A DNA stretch of 64,000 nucleotides from JAVBRD01 sp031548365 (GTDB lineage Bacteria > Bacillota > Clostridia > Christensenellales > UBA1750), in contig JAVBRD010000013.1 of the NCBI GenBank assembly GCA_031548365.1, positions 92,233 to 156,232 of the forward strand, read 5' to 3'. Of this stretch, positions 25,223 through 32,594 are shown piece after piece. The position numbers were made by a program, and so were the translations under genes. Position 1 is the first letter of the stretch. Each line of letters opens with the position of its first letter. The notes beneath the pieces are model-generated. The model made no database searches. It saw only the letters and a list, made by a program, of their open reading frames with translations, and had not been told where the DNA came from.

Positions 25223-25588
25223 ATGGGCGAAAAGACGTGGCTGATCCCGGATTGCTACTGGCCCGAGGTCTCGGCGGAGGGTGCGTATCCGAGTCACGAA
25301 TCCATATGCGTGCTCAACACGTGCGCCACGGACGCAATGCTGACGCTCACGTTCTTCTTTGAGGACCGCGAGCCGTTGACTGGTGTGAGCGCGATGTGCG
25401 GCGCGAGGCGCACGCACCATGTTCGCCTTGACAAGATACGCGACGCTGCGGGAAACACGCTCCCGCGCGGCGTTCCCTACGCAGCGCTGCTCACAAGCGA
25501 TGTGCCCGTGACCGTGCAATACTCGCGCTGCGACTCGTCTCACCCCTCAGTCACGCTCATGACGACCATGGCCTACGCGCTGAAATAA
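25223..25588 (+). CDS. ASRT-like (sensory rhodopsin transducer family) small protein
   Basis: A 121-residue beta-sandwich protein resembling the Anabaena sensory-rhodopsin-transducer family. Visible family features are GEKTWLIPDCYWP at the N terminus, SHESICVLNTCATDA, and the end VQYSRCDSSHPSVTLM. No rhodopsin is encoded here. In Firmicutes such proteins occur beside sugar genes and have been proposed to bind small molecules. ATG at 25223 with GGAGG 8 nt upstream. It sits between the dehydrogenase and the rhamnose isomerase and may be a sensor or chaperone for a pathway metabolite. Confidence 0.72.
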   Translation: MGEKTWLIPDCYWPEVSAEGAYPSHESICVLNTCATDAMLTLTFFFEDREPLTGVSAMCGARRTHHVRLDKIRDAAGNTLPRGVPYAALLTSDVPVTVQYSRCDSSHPSVTLMTTMAYALK

Positions 25589-25601
25589 AGGAGGAACCAC
25601 C

Positions 25602-26819
25602 ATGCCGGATACGTTCTACAAACTGTGGGAAAAGCAGCAGGTCGACCGCGGAGTTGACATTGCGACCGTGCGCGCGCGCATAAAAGCGCTCAAAATCGAG
25701 ACGCCTTCGTGGGGTTACGGCGATTCGGGCACGCGGTTCAAGGTGTTCAAAAAGAAAGGCGCGGCCACGTCACTGCTCCAGAAGCTGGACGACGCGGCGC
25801 AGGTGCACAAATTCACGGGAGTTTGTCCGACGGTCGCCATCCACATCCCGTGGGATACCGTGGATGACTGGTCAGGCCTTAAAAAAGAAGCTTCGGATCG
25901 CGGACTGGCGATTGGCGCGGTTAACCCCAACCTGTTCCAGGACGAGGAGTATATGCTGGGATCGCTGTGCCACGCGGACAAAGCGATCCGCGCCCGCGCC
26001 ATCGCGCACATGCTCGAATGCGTGGAGATCATGAAAAAGACGGGCTCGCGCGACCTTTCGCTCTGGCTCGCGGACGGTACCAACTACCCGGGGCAGGGCG
26101 ACTTCCGCGCGCGCAAACGCTGGCTGGAAGAAGCGCTCAAGGCCACGACCGACGCGCTTCCAGACGCCGCGCGCCTCCTGATTGAGTACAAGGTGTTTGA
26201 GCCGGCGTTTTACCACACCGACCTGTGCGACTGGGGCATCGCGTACCTTGAGGCGTGCCGCTTTGGCGACAAGGCGCAGGTGCTGGTCGACCTCGGGCAC
26301 CATTCACCGGGTGTCAACGTCGAACACATCGTCGCCATCCTTCTTGATGAGGGTAAGCTTGGCGGCTTCCACTTTAACAACCGCAAGTACGCGGACGATG
26401 ATCTCATCGTGGGCGCGATCCAGCCATACGAACTCTACCTGATCTTCCGCGAGATCGTAAACGCCGAGGACGATCCCTGCACAGTGAAGTGTGCGCGAAA
26501 CATCGCCTACATGATCGACCAGTCGCATTGCATCGAGCCCAAAGTGCCCGCGATGATCCGCTCGGTCATGAACATACAGTCGGCGCATGCCAAAGCGCTG
26601 CTTGTCAACCGCTCGGCGCTCGCCAAAGCGCAGGCGGCGGGCGATGTGCTCGCTGCGGAAGCCGTAGTGCGCGGCGCATACGAAACCGACGTGCGGCCCT
26701 TGCTTGAGTCCGTGCGCGAGGAGATGGGCATCTCGGGTGATCCCATGGCCGCGTATCTCGCCACCGACTACGAGGCGAAGAAAGTGGACCGTCCTTCGGA
26801 AGGGAAAGGGTGGGCGTAA
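25602..26819 (+). CDS. rhaI: L-rhamnose isomerase (RhaI type)
   Basis: A 405-residue TIM-barrel isomerase of the Pseudomonas/Bacillus RhaI type, converting L-rhamnose to L-rhamnulose with divalent metals. Metal and catalytic residues fall in LLIEYKVFEPAFYHTD (Glu about 190), VLVDLGHHSPG (Asp, His about 227-231) and GGFHFNNRKYADDD (His and the Asp cluster, about 253-268). The family has related members acting on other aldoses. Strong SD GGAGG upstream. Its stop overlaps the aldolase start by one base. No rhamnulokinase is present in the window. Confidence 0.87.
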   Translation: MPDTFYKLWEKQQVDRGVDIATVRARIKALKIETPSWGYGDSGTRFKVFKKKGAATSLLQKLDDAAQVHKFTGVCPTVAIHIPWDTVDDWSGLKKEASDRGLAIGAVNPNLFQDEEYMLGSLCHADKAIRARAIAHMLECVEIMKKTGSRDLSLWLADGTNYPGQGDFRARKRWLEEALKATTDALPDAARLLIEYKVFEPAFYHTDLCDWGIAYLEACRFGDKAQVLVDLGHHSPGVNVEHIVAILLDEGKLGGFHFNNRKYADDDLIVGAIQPYELYLIFREIVNAEDDPCTVKCARNIAYMIDQSHCIEPKVPAMIRSVMNIQSAHAKALLVNRSALAKAQAAGDVLAAEAVVRGAYETDVRPLLESVREEMGISGDPMAAYLATDYEAKKVDRPSEGKGWA

Positions 26820-27538
26820 TGAACGAGCTTCAATGGAAGTACCAACGCGAGATCGAGGAGATCAGCGCGACCGCCAAGCGTCTTGCCGAGCTCGGTTATG
26901 TCACGTCGCACGGCGGCAACCTGAGCATGCGCTGTGCGGACGACGTCATCGCCATCACCCCTACAAAGCTTGCCAAGCGCAAGGTGGAGTTTGATGACGT
27001 CTGCCTGGTCACGCTCTCCACCAGCGTGACGCTGTACGCCGCGCCGGGTCGCAAGCCCACGGGCGAGCTGCCTTTCCACGCGCGAATTTTCATCAAGCGG
27101 CCCGATGTCATGGGCATTGTCCACGGCCATCCCGCCATTTTAACGGGCTTTGCCATCGCGGGCGTCGACCTGCTCCAGCGAGCATACCTGCCTGAGCCGG
27201 TCATTGAGGTCGGTCCTATGCCGCTCGTGCCGTACTACGAACCGCTGCGCGACGAGCTTGCTGAGGCGTTCGACCCCTTCCTGCCATACGCCAACGGCTT
27301 TCTTATGGAAAATCACGGCGCGCTGACCGTGTCCCATGAAGGCCCCGAACGCGCGCTCGATTACATGGAAATGTATGAGGTTGCCGCACAGTCCATACTG
27401 GTCGCGAAACAGCTGGGCTCTCTGCGCGAGCTGCCGCGGCAGGAAGTCAAGAATCTAGAGCGGACGATCAAGACGCGCGGGCTGCCCATGCCCGGCCTTG
27501 CCGGGAGCGTCAGCTCCCTGCTGGACATCTACAAATGA
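26819..27538 (+). CDS. Class II aldolase (fuculose/rhamnulose-phosphate aldolase family)
   Basis: A 239-residue zinc aldolase/epimerase. Zinc ligands are in FHARIF and VHGHPA (His about 90, 101, 103) and in ENHGALTV (His about 163). The phosphate-binding region HGGNLSMR is near residue 30. Family members cleave L-fuculose- or L-rhamnulose-1-phosphate to DHAP and L-lactaldehyde. The ATG sits in the rhaI stop (TAATG), giving coupled translation, and the stop overlaps the activase start. Without a nearby sugar kinase, the substrate may be unphosphorylated or the kinase lies elsewhere. Confidence 0.85.
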   Translation: MNELQWKYQREIEEISATAKRLAELGYVTSHGGNLSMRCADDVIAITPTKLAKRKVEFDDVCLVTLSTSVTLYAAPGRKPTGELPFHARIFIKRPDVMGIVHGHPAILTGFAIAGVDLLQRAYLPEPVIEVGPMPLVPYYEPLRDELAEAFDPFLPYANGFLMENHGALTVSHEGPERALDYMEMYEVAAQSILVAKQLGSLRELPRQEVKNLERTIKTRGLPMPGLAGSVSSLLDIYK

Positions 27539-28464
27539 CGTTGCCGGATGTGACCGGCACGATCTTTGACATTCAGCGCTTCGCGGTGCACGACGGGCCG
27601 GGCATACGCACCACGATCTTTCTCAAGGGGTGCAACAACCGCTGCGCGTGGTGTCACAACCCTGAATCGCTCATGCGCGAACCGCAGCTCGAGGTATTTG
27701 AAGGGCGGTGCGTGTGCTGCGGCGCGTGCGTCGCGGCCTGCCCGACAGGCGCACGTGGCGTAAGTGACGGTGGGTTTACCCTCGATCGCGGTAAATGCGT
27801 GGCTTGCGGGGCGTGCGCGGAGGCGTGCGCCCTCAAGGCGCTTGTCATGACCGGGAAACGCGCGTCCGTCGCCGGGGTGATGGCGCAGGTGCTCGCGGAC
27901 GGGGCCTATTACAAGTCGTCGGGCGGGGGCGTCACGCTCTCCGGCGGGGAGCCTGTACTGCAGACTGAGTTCGCGCTCGCCATACTGTCCGCGTGCCGCG
28001 AAAATGGCATTCACACCGCCTTGCAGACCGCTGGCAACTACACATGGGACAAGATCGCACCTCTGCTTCCGATGACCGATCTTGTGCTCTTTGACATGAA
28101 GTCGTCCTCAAAAGAGACCTATCGGAAGCACGTTGGCTGCGAGCTTGATCGGGTATTCGATACGCTCATGCGCATCGACGAGTGCGGCATGAGGCTCATT
28201 GTGCGAACGCCCGTCGTCGGGAGCATCAACGCCACTGCGGAGGACATCGGGGGCATTGCGGAAATGCTTGCACCACTTATGAACCTTGAGCATTACGTTC
28301 TGATACCATACCACTCGCTCGGACGCGTTAAGTATGACGCGCTGGGTATGCCTTATCAAACGCAAATGTACACTCCTTCTGTTGAGCAGATGGAGCGGCT
28401 CGAAGACCTTGCGTCCGCATGTGTTCCGGTTTTTAGCACAAAGCGCGGATTTCTGAGGAGATAA
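27535..28464 (+). CDS. Glycyl-radical enzyme activating protein
   Basis: A 309-residue radical-SAM activase. The SAM cluster motif CNNRCAWC is at about 34-41. It is followed by an inserted ferredoxin-like region with two 4Fe-4S sets (CVCCGACVAACP and CVACGACAEAC, about 59-100), typical of activases of non-PFL glycyl-radical enzymes. The motif SGGEPVLQ (about 139-146) binds SAM. It uses SAM and an electron to install the glycyl radical on its partner, clearly the next gene. The ATG overlaps the aldolase stop by 4 nt. Oxygen-sensitive chemistry fits an anaerobe. Confidence 0.93.
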   Translation: MTLPDVTGTIFDIQRFAVHDGPGIRTTIFLKGCNNRCAWCHNPESLMREPQLEVFEGRCVCCGACVAACPTGARGVSDGGFTLDRGKCVACGACAEACALKALVMTGKRASVAGVMAQVLADGAYYKSSGGGVTLSGGEPVLQTEFALAILSACRENGIHTALQTAGNYTWDKIAPLLPMTDLVLFDMKSSSKETYRKHVGCELDRVFDTLMRIDECGMRLIVRTPVVGSINATAEDIGGIAEMLAPLMNLEHYVLIPYHSLGRVKYDALGMPYQTQMYTPSVEQMERLEDLASACVPVFSTKRGFLRR

Positions 28465-28485
28465 CGTCACCGGAGGTGTGTGTTA

Positions 28486-30636
28486 ATGCCTATTCCGAGC
28501 TATCAGGAGCGAAATGAAGCGATCCGAAAAACCAAACTAGAGTTCAACGATGAGAAAATCAGGCGCGTCGGGTATCACGACAGTGATGACCACGGCTGGA
28601 TCCCCCTCGACCGCCCTGACAAAGACAAGGTGCTGGTGCGCGACCCGGCCTCCGGCCTCATGACCGGGATGTACGCGGTTTCACGCACGTTTGAGAATTA
28701 CATTGACGAGCACCCCGTGTACATCCACCCATACAGCGCGTTTGCGGGGGCCTGGGTTGGAAACGTGCCCACGCCCGACCCGTGGCGTCCCGAACACCGC
28801 ATGGACGACGCGGAGCCTGTGTTCAAGCGCTACAACGTCACTTCGCGCGGGCATTACGCGATGAACCACGTCGCGCCCGACATGCAGATTGGGCTTGATC
28901 TTGGCTGGGGCGGACTACTCAGCAAAATCAGACGCTACCGTGAAATCCACGGTGAGCGTTGCCGCGACTTCTACGACGGCGAGGAGCGGCTGGTGCTCGC
29001 GACGCAGCGGTGGATCAAGCGTCATGTCGACTACGCGCGCGAGCAGGCCAAGCTCGCGGCCGATGATTTCATCCGCCAGAACATGACCGACATCGCCGAC
29101 ATGAATGAGTACCTAATTGAAGGCGCTCCGCGCACACTGCGCGAGGTTGTTCAGTTCCTGTGCTGGTTTCAGAATATCGACCGCATGTATTATAACGGCG
29201 GCGCGCTCCAGCTGCTCGATGAGCTGCTGCGGCCCTATTATGAAAAGGACAAAGCGAGCGGCGTGATCACCGACGACGAGGAAGTCGTCTGGTACATCGT
29301 ATGCCTCCTGTTCAACGACACGCATTACAGCATGATCGGGGGGCAGCACCCGTACGACGGTGGCGATTTGTCCAGCCCCATGTCCTTCCTCATTCTCGAG
29401 GGCATGCATCGTCTGAAAATTCCCGCGAACATCGCGCTCCGCCTTCACGAGAACACCAACGACGCGCTGCTCGATCGCGCGGTGCAGTATCTGTTTGAAG
29501 ACGGTACGGGCGTCGACTACTCTTGTGGAAAAGGTCTGGACGAAGGATACGCGCGCAATGGGCGCACGATTGCGCAGGCGCGCATGCGCGCCAAAGTGGG
29601 CTGCAACTGGACGGCGCTTCCCGGAACGGAGTATTGTCTGCAGGACGTCACGCGCGTGTGTCTCGCCAAACCCATGGTGCTCGCCTTAGATGACATGATG
29701 GTCTCGGGGGAGCGTTCTGCGGCGCGCTTGTGGTCGCTTTATGAAAAGCACTTATCCGTGATCGTCCAGCTCATCAAAGACGGTGTGGACTGGCACGTCA
29801 GGTACAAGCACCTGGAGCGGCCTGAGCTGGTTTACAACCTTTTCGCGCACGGGCCGATTGAGCGCGGGTTTGACATGTCCGCGGGCAGCGTGGACATCAT
29901 CAACTTCGCGTGTGACGGTACCGCGCTCGCGACCGCGGCCGATTCGTTTGCCGCTCTTGAGCAGCGCGTTGAGCGTGAGAAACGCTACACTTGGGACGAA
30001 GTCTATGCCGCGCTCAAGTCCAACTGGGAAGGGCACGAAGACATGCGCAGGCGGATGATGGACATCCCGCGCTTTGGTTCGGGTGGCTCGCGCGCCGACG
30101 ATTACGCCAAGAAAATTGCCGACACCTACTCCAACCTGATGCGCCTGACGCCTTCAAAGGACGGCTTTATCGTCCTGCCCGGCATTTTCTCACATGGCGA
30201 GGTCTACAAACACGGCAGGGATTTGCCCGCAACGGCCAACGGCCGCCTTGACGGTGATCAGATATCCCACAGCGCGGATCCCGACCCCGGATTTCTACCG
30301 GGAGGGGGAACCGCGCCTACCGCCAAGGCCAACGCGGTCGCGATGGTGCAATCCGGATGGGGAAATTCTACGCCGCTGCAAGTGGACTTTGACGCAAAGC
30401 TGGCCAGTGAGATGGGCGGTAAAGAGATTATCAAAGCCTACTTGCGCGCGCACAACGAGATGGGGGGCACACTCATCAACATCAACGTCGTCTCAAAGGA
30501 AAAGATGCTCAAGGCGCACGAAAACCCAAATCTATATCCCGATCTCGTCGTCCGCGTGACCGGCTACAGCGCTTTTTTCAAGTCGCTCTCACCCGAGTAT
30601 CGTCAGCAGGTGGTCGACCGCTGGATGAGTTACTAG
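28486..30636 (+). CDS. Glycyl-radical enzyme of unknown reaction
   Basis: A 716-residue PFL-like radical enzyme. The glycyl-radical motif RVTGYSAFF is near the C terminus (Gly693). The thiyl cysteine is probably Cys373 in KVGCNWTALPG. Dehydratases and lyases such as glycerol or propanediol dehydratase and CutC have GCVE, with Glu two residues after Cys; PFL has Cys-Cys. This protein has neither, so it is not a standard diol dehydratase, CutC or PFL. ATG at 28486, nine bases after GGAGG. As last gene of the rhamnose-isomerase/aldolase operon, it may act on a deoxy-sugar, an aldehyde or a ring-opened uronate. The reaction cannot be assigned. Confidence 0.88.
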   Translation: MPIPSYQERNEAIRKTKLEFNDEKIRRVGYHDSDDHGWIPLDRPDKDKVLVRDPASGLMTGMYAVSRTFENYIDEHPVYIHPYSAFAGAWVGNVPTPDPWRPEHRMDDAEPVFKRYNVTSRGHYAMNHVAPDMQIGLDLGWGGLLSKIRRYREIHGERCRDFYDGEERLVLATQRWIKRHVDYAREQAKLAADDFIRQNMTDIADMNEYLIEGAPRTLREVVQFLCWFQNIDRMYYNGGALQLLDELLRPYYEKDKASGVITDDEEVVWYIVCLLFNDTHYSMIGGQHPYDGGDLSSPMSFLILEGMHRLKIPANIALRLHENTNDALLDRAVQYLFEDGTGVDYSCGKGLDEGYARNGRTIAQARMRAKVGCNWTALPGTEYCLQDVTRVCLAKPMVLALDDMMVSGERSAARLWSLYEKHLSVIVQLIKDGVDWHVRYKHLERPELVYNLFAHGPIERGFDMSAGSVDIINFACDGTALATAADSFAALEQRVEREKRYTWDEVYAALKSNWEGHEDMRRRMMDIPRFGSGGSRADDYAKKIADTYSNLMRLTPSKDGFIVLPGIFSHGEVYKHGRDLPATANGRLDGDQISHSADPDPGFLPGGGTAPTAKANAVAMVQSGWGNSTPLQVDFDAKLASEMGGKEIIKAYLRAHNEMGGTLININVVSKEKMLKAHENPNLYPDLVVRVTGYSAFFKSLSPEYRQQVVDRWMSY

Positions 30637-30679
30637 TTACAACGCACACATCGCGTTCCTAGTGACCGCGAGAATTTTT

Positions 30680-30825
30680 GTGCTGTTGCGGTTTACGAAG
30701 GGCTCAATGATCTTCACAAATGTCCCTTGCGATACCGTGACGCGTCATTGAGCGGTGTCACCCGGGTTTCGCTGAGTAGGCGGTCGCGTCTCTTGTGGCG
30801 AAGGAACCCTGCGTCAGAATAGCAC
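30680..30825 (+). ncRNA. Structured intergenic RNA candidate (unassigned)
   Basis: A 146-base stretch folds as a closed unit. Outer stem GTGCTGTT (30680-30687) pairs with AATAGCAC (30818-30825). A perfect inner stem GCTCAATGA (30702-30710) pairs with TCATTGAGC (30745-30753). A third hairpin is GGGTTTCGC (30764-30772) with GCGAAGGAACCC (30798-30809). A strong terminator follows immediately. It lacks SRP, tmRNA and RNase P signatures and no promoter was seen, so it may be an unknown small RNA or the 3' UTR of the radical-enzyme operon. Confidence 0.4.
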
Positions 30826-30867
30826 AAACGGTTGGTTGTCCGAGATGGACTGCCAACCGTTTGTTTT
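30824..30867 (+). terminator. Terminator of the sugar/radical operon or RNA candidate
   Basis: A 12-bp stem ACAAACGGTTGG / CCAACCGTTTGT encloses a GTCC / GGAC inner stem and is followed by TTTTC. Confidence 0.85.
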
Positions 30868-30892
30868 CACAAATATTCGTCATTCAACCAAA

Positions 30893-30926
30893 TAAAAGAA
30901 TGGACCGCCCGTGTTTCGGCAGTCCA
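30893..30926 (-). terminator. Terminator of nadD-rsfS operon
   Basis: Minus strand stem TGGACTGCC / GGGCGGTCCA, then TTCTTTTATTT, eight bases past the rsfS stop. It is convergent with the plus-strand terminator just to the left. Confidence 0.85.
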
Positions 30927-30933
30927 CGAAAGA

Positions 30934-31284
30934 TTACACGGCGGCGATGGGAACGCGGTTGGAACCGTCGGTCCAGAGACGCTCAATGTTGTAAAACTCG
31001 CGTTCGTCATCGTGGAAAAGGTGGACGATGACGCTGCTATAGTCGAGCACGATCCAGCGGCCTTCACGCGCTCCGTCGCGGCGGAGCGGATTTACGCCTT
31101 TTTCGCCGAGTTTGTCGTCGAGCTGGTCGGACAAGGCCTTGACCGCCAGAGTCGAACGCGCAGACGCGATGATGAAGTAGTCCGCGATGCTCGTTAAATG
31201 CTCGATGTCAAGGATCACGATGTCGCGTGCCTTGTGCTCATCCAGAATTGCGGCGATTGCCTGGGCGAGTTCGATGGGTTTCAT
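30934..31284 (-). CDS. rsfS: Ribosomal silencing factor RsfS
   Basis: A 116-residue RsfS/Iojap protein that binds L14 and blocks subunit joining under starvation. Typical motifs are DIVILDIEHLTSIADYFIIASARS (about 21-44), REGRWIVLDYSSVIVHLF and FYNIERLW at the end. The start overlaps the nadD-yqeK stop by 4 nt, the usual Firmicutes neighbourhood. Note that the first 24-residue motif is quoted here only by its ends: DIVILD and IIASARS. Complete and typical in length. Confidence 0.95.
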   Translation of the reverse strand: MKPIELAQAIAAILDEHKARDIVILDIEHLTSIADYFIIASARSTLAVKALSDQLDDKLGEKGVNPLRRDGAREGRWIVLDYSSVIVHLFHDDEREFYNIERLWTDGSNRVPIAAV

Positions 31285-32459
31285 GAGGTTTCCTCCTTTT
31301 TCGCGCCGTGGTTTAGCCGGATGTCGTTGAGCGCATCAACGGTGCGAGGGTGGATGATGAGTTTGTTTTGGAGAGCGAAGCTGAGTTTGAGGGACTGAAC
31401 TTCGCAGAACGCCTCGAGTGGATCAAGGTTAAGCGTTTGCCGCGCGTGCTCCGCTTCGGGGAAAGTGCGCGATGGCTCTGTGAAGTCGGCGACGCACAGA
31501 CAGTATCCAAGCGCGTCCATGCCGGCGCATCCCGTAACGTGCCAGCGAACGGCTGTGAGGACGCGCTCGTCGCGTATGGCGAAAACTTCGCGCGCGAGCT
31601 CCGCGCCCACGCGGCCATGCAGGAGACCGGGTACGGCACGCTCCACTTCGTCGATTGCGAGACCGTAGTCTGTCGCCGTCTTTATCATATCACAGCCTGG
31701 GTGTTTGGCACAATCATGAATAAGGCCCGCGAGCGCCGCGGAATCGGGGTCAACGCTAAATTTTACAGCAATTTCACGCGCGGTGGCCTCGACGGCGAGT
31801 GTGTGCGACATGCGCTCATCGGTGAGATGTCCTTGAAGCCAGTCAAGGATTAAGGGGCGAGCTGCCGGTGAGCGATACAGCCCGTGCCGACGAATGAATG
31901 GGATGATGGCGGGAGGGACGTTGCCTGTGAGGCTGCCGGGGTATCCCCGGCGTATTTCCGAAGATGAAATCGCGGGTATCTCCTCGTTCAGCAAATGGAA
32001 AATAGCGCCATAGGTGTCGTGCAGTGTGTTGAGCGTGGAGGTCAAGTCGGCAGAACCTGCGCGCTGGAATACGGCGAACTCGGTCAGCCGAGCGACCTCT
32101 CCGAAAGCGCGCCAGTGCACCAAATCAAAGAGCGTGTCGCCGCCGATGATGTATGTAAAACGCGCGGCCGGGTACTGTTCCCTCAATTGCCTGAGCGTAT
32201 CCACTGTATACGTGGTTCCTGTGCGAGATGTCTCGATGGCGCAAGCCTCCATTCGAGGGTTCTCGCAAAGCGCGATGCGGACCATCTCAAGCCGCTCGAC
32301 GGCGGTCGCCTTGGCTATCTTGTGCGGCGGATCGCCGGAGGGGATAAAAAGCACGCGATCCAACTTGAGCCTTTGAAGTGCAATTTCTGCCATGCGCAGG
32401 TGTGCGCGGTGAATGGGGTCAAACGTGCCGCCGAGGATGCCCAGTGTGACGGTGTGCAT
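31281..32459 (-). CDS. nadD-yqeK: NadD nicotinate-nucleotide adenylyltransferase fused to YqeK HD hydrolase
   Basis: A 392-residue fusion. Residues 1 to about 195 are NadD (NAD synthesis from NaMN and ATP): GILGGTFDPIHRAHL at 7-21 and ISSSEIRRG near 170. From about 205 to the end is YqeK, an HD-domain enzyme that symmetrically hydrolyses Ap4A: HTLAVEATA (first His) and HDCAKHPG. The two are adjacent separate genes in Bacillus. The reading frame is continuous. The ATG at 32459 follows GAGGAG by 8 nt, and a promoter lies at 32493-32520. Confidence 0.93.
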   Translation of the reverse strand: MHTVTLGILGGTFDPIHRAHLRMAEIALQRLKLDRVLFIPSGDPPHKIAKATAVERLEMVRIALCENPRMEACAIETSRTGTTYTVDTLRQLREQYPAARFTYIIGGDTLFDLVHWRAFGEVARLTEFAVFQRAGSADLTSTLNTLHDTYGAIFHLLNEEIPAISSSEIRRGYPGSLTGNVPPAIIPFIRRHGLYRSPAARPLILDWLQGHLTDERMSHTLAVEATAREIAVKFSVDPDSAALAGLIHDCAKHPGCDMIKTATDYGLAIDEVERAVPGLLHGRVGAELAREVFAIRDERVLTAVRWHVTGCAGMDALGYCLCVADFTEPSRTFPEAEHARQTLNLDPLEAFCEVQSLKLSFALQNKLIIHPRTVDALNDIRLNHGAKKEETS

Positions 32460-32492
32460 AAAAATCACTCCTCAGACTCCGCATGTGATTGT

Positions 32493-32520
32493 ATTATACC
32501 CGAGTTTATAGGGCTGTCAA
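32493..32520 (-). promoter_or_regulatory. Promoter of nadD-yqeK-rsfS
   Basis: Minus strand TTGACA, 16 nt, TATAAT, about 34 bases before the start codon. Confidence 0.8.
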
Positions 32521-32531
32521 CGCTTAAGGGG

Positions 32532-32560
32532 TTGCGAACGCGCACGGATCGTGGTAAATT
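32532..32560 (+). promoter_or_regulatory. Promoter of the SH3/peptidoglycan-binding secreted protein
   Basis: TTGCGA, 17 nt, TAAATT, about 35 bases before the TTG start. Moderate match to sigma-A. Confidence 0.5.
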
Positions 32561-32594
32561 ATGGATATATTCATCGCTATCTGGGAGGTGTACC

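Noticed and set aside
28486..30636. Propanediol dehydratase completing the rhamnose pathway
   Set aside because: The GCVE active-site signature of that class is absent (GCNW instead), so the call would be by context only.
30680..30825. SRP RNA, tmRNA or 6S RNA
   Set aside because: No GGAAGCAGC-type SRP loop and no tmRNA tag frame; a 6S-like open bubble is not convincing by eye.
31995..32594. N-terminal extension of the SH3/peptidoglycan-binding protein
   Set aside because: Lies opposite nadD-yqeK; the SD, promoter and signal peptide place the start at 32595.
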